Positions 62,689 through 64,000 of a DNA stretch of 64,000 bases are shown piece by piece. The stretch is from Sphingomonas faeni (GTDB lineage: Bacteria; Pseudomonadota; Alphaproteobacteria; Sphingomonadales; Sphingomonadaceae): positions 80,379 to 144,378 of the forward strand of contig NZ_JANBVH010000009.1 of assembly GCF_024273235.1 (NCBI RefSeq), written 5' to 3'. Numbering within the stretch: the first letter of the stretch is position 1; each line of letters begins with the position of its first letter. Made by a program: the position numbers and the translations under genes. A model generated the notes under the pieces. It was given only the letters and a program-made list of their open reading frames with translations, made no database searches and was not told the origin of the DNA.

Positions 62689-63983
62689 TGGCGAGCAGCA
62701 CACTTCTCCCTGAGAAGAATCACCGCCTCAAATCGATCCTCGGCGGGTCGGCGGGCAACCTCGTCGAGTGGTTCGACTGGTACGTCTATTCGGCGTTCGG
62801 GCTGTATTTCGCGCCGGTTTTCTTCCCCAAGGGCAATTCGACCGCGCAGTTGATGAGCGTCGCTGCGGTGTTCGCGGTCGGCTTCCTGATGCGGCCGATC
62901 GGCGCGTGGGTGATGGGCATCTATGCCGATCGCCACGGGCGCAAATCGGGCCTGACGCTGTCGGTGACGCTGATGTGCGCGGGCTCGTTCTTGATCGCGA
63001 TCACGCCCGGGTTCGCGACGATCGGGTGGATCGCACCCGCGCTGTTGATCCTCGCACGACTGATGCAGGGCCTCAGCGTCGGCGGCGAATATGGCGCGAG
63101 TGCGGTGTATCTGTCGGAGATGGCGGGCAAGTCGCGGCGCGGCTTCTTCTCCAGCTTCCAGTACGTCACGCTGATCGCCGGCCAGTTGCTGGCGCTCGGC
63201 GTGCTGCTGCTGTTGCAGGGGACGCTCAGCGAAGGCCAGCTCGACGCCTGGGGCTGGCGCATTCCGTTCGCGATCGGCGGCGTGCTCGCGCTGGTCGTGT
63301 TCCGTATCCGCCGCGGGCTGCTCGAGACCGAGAGCTATCAGAACGCCAAGGCCGACGGCACGCCGAAATCGAGCGGGTGGCTGTTGTTCAGCAAATACCC
63401 GCGCGAGGCGTTCACCGTGCTGCTGCTGACCGCGGGCGGTACGCTCGCCTTCTATGCGTACACCACGTACATGCAGAAGTTCCTGGTCAACACGAGCGGG
63501 TTCAGCCGCGAATCCGCGACGCTGATCATGACTGCGGCGCTGGCGCTGTATGCGGCGTTCCAGCCGTTGGCGGGCGCGTTGTCGGATCGGATCGGGCGGA
63601 AACCGCTGATGGTCGGGTTCGGGATTGCCGGCGTGCTGTGCACGGTGCCGATCTTCACCGTGCTCGAAACCGCGACCAACCCCTATCTGGCGTTCGGCCT
63701 TGTCGTGGGCTCGCTCTTCATCGTGACCGGCTACACCGCGATCAACGCGGTGGTGAAGGCGGAGCTGTTCCCGGCCCATGTCCGCGCGCTGGGCGTCGCT
63801 TTGCCGTACGCGCTGGCGAACACGATGTTCGGCGGGACGGCGGAATATGTCGCGCTGTGGCTGAAGAACGAGGGCATGGAGCGCGGTTTCTACTGGTATG
63901 TGACCGCGATGATCGGCGTGTCGCTGATCGTGTATCTCCGCATGAAGGACACGCGGACGCACAGCCAGATTTTGGAGGATTGA
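62685..63983 (+). CDS. MFS transporter, metabolite:H+ symporter family
   Basis: 432 residues with 12 membrane helices. The MHS-family opening is SAGNLVEWFDWYVYSAFGLYF; the loop 2-3 motif is IYADRHGRKSG; the second related motif is SDRIGRKPLM; RLMQGLSVGGEYG is the helix-4 signature. Family members import small carboxylates such as 2-oxoglutarate, citrate, proline or betaine with protons; the substrate is unknown here. ATGA overlap with the M3 peptidase gene suggests joint use of peptide-derived metabolites. Confidence 0.93.
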   Translation: MMASSTLLPEKNHRLKSILGGSAGNLVEWFDWYVYSAFGLYFAPVFFPKGNSTAQLMSVAAVFAVGFLMRPIGAWVMGIYADRHGRKSGLTLSVTLMCAGSFLIAITPGFATIGWIAPALLILARLMQGLSVGGEYGASAVYLSEMAGKSRRGFFSSFQYVTLIAGQLLALGVLLLLQGTLSEGQLDAWGWRIPFAIGGVLALVVFRIRRGLLETESYQNAKADGTPKSSGWLLFSKYPREAFTVLLLTAGGTLAFYAYTTYMQKFLVNTSGFSRESATLIMTAALALYAAFQPLAGALSDRIGRKPLMVGFGIAGVLCTVPIFTVLETATNPYLAFGLVVGSLFIVTGYTAINAVVKAELFPAHVRALGVALPYALANTMFGGTAEYVALWLKNEGMERGFYWYVTAMIGVSLIVYLRMKDTRTHSQILED

Positions 63984-64000
63984 GCTTGCTGCTCCCTCTC

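Overview
The window reads as chromosome of a GC-rich sphingomonad-type alphaproteobacterium, most likely Sphingomonas or a close relative. The support is the class II DAHP synthase, the rpmH-rnpA-yidD-yidC-engB and secB/murJ/trpS with Tim44/mltA/smr gene orders, the ubiE-ubiB-coaBC-dut run beside mutM-rpsT-dnaA, a large TonB-dependent receptor, and several short palindromic repeat families. No prophage, IS element, CRISPR array or rRNA operon was seen.

Region 1 (1-15205) is accessory and looks like a beta-mannan or glucomannan utilisation locus. A plus-strand TonB-dependent receptor and a cupin-like/JmjC-like protein are flanked by two minus-strand gene groups. On the left is a translationally coupled pair of tryptophan-halogenase-family flavoproteins, the second cut by the window edge. 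On the right are five tightly packed exported hydrolases, in transcription order GH5 mannanase lipoprotein, GH26 mannanase, CE2-like acetyl esterase, GH3 beta-glucosidase and GH9 endoglucanase. The receptor would import oligosaccharides made outside and in the periplasm; sugar phosphorylases, alpha-galactosidase, inner-membrane transporter and regulator are not in view.

Region 2 (15206-32063) mixes amino-acid genes (lysA, DAHP synthase, a 2-hydroxyacid dehydrogenase, cysS, tRNA-Glu), envelope or exported proteins (intradiol-dioxygenase-like lipoprotein, FKBP, a small secreted protein, a PDZ-M48 peptidase) and surface-polysaccharide genes (wecB, wecC, galU, a polyprenyl glycosylphosphotransferase). 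Region 3 (32212-41874) is a housekeeping block: ThiF-like protein, dut, coaBC, ubiB, ubiE, mutM, rpsT and dnaA. Region 4 (42094-57965) carries trpS-murJ-secB, Tim44-like/mltA/smr, dapE, a GST, an S41 lipoprotein, engB-yidC-yidD-rnpA-rpmH, comM and tRNA-Leu.

Region 5 (58083-63983) holds a DUF1989 plus YqcI/YcgG (GntA-like) pair divergent from a Crp/Fnr regulator with a near-consensus FNR/FixK-type box between them, then a secreted M3 peptidase coupled to an MFS symporter.

The points most worth a second look are the nesting of rpmH inside the rnpA reading frame with no usual rnpA start downstream, an RnpA tail encoded by a repeat arm, the paired halogenase-family proteins in which one has lost the catalytic lysine, the DUF1989/GntA-like module with its box, and large perfect inverted repeats between housekeeping genes.
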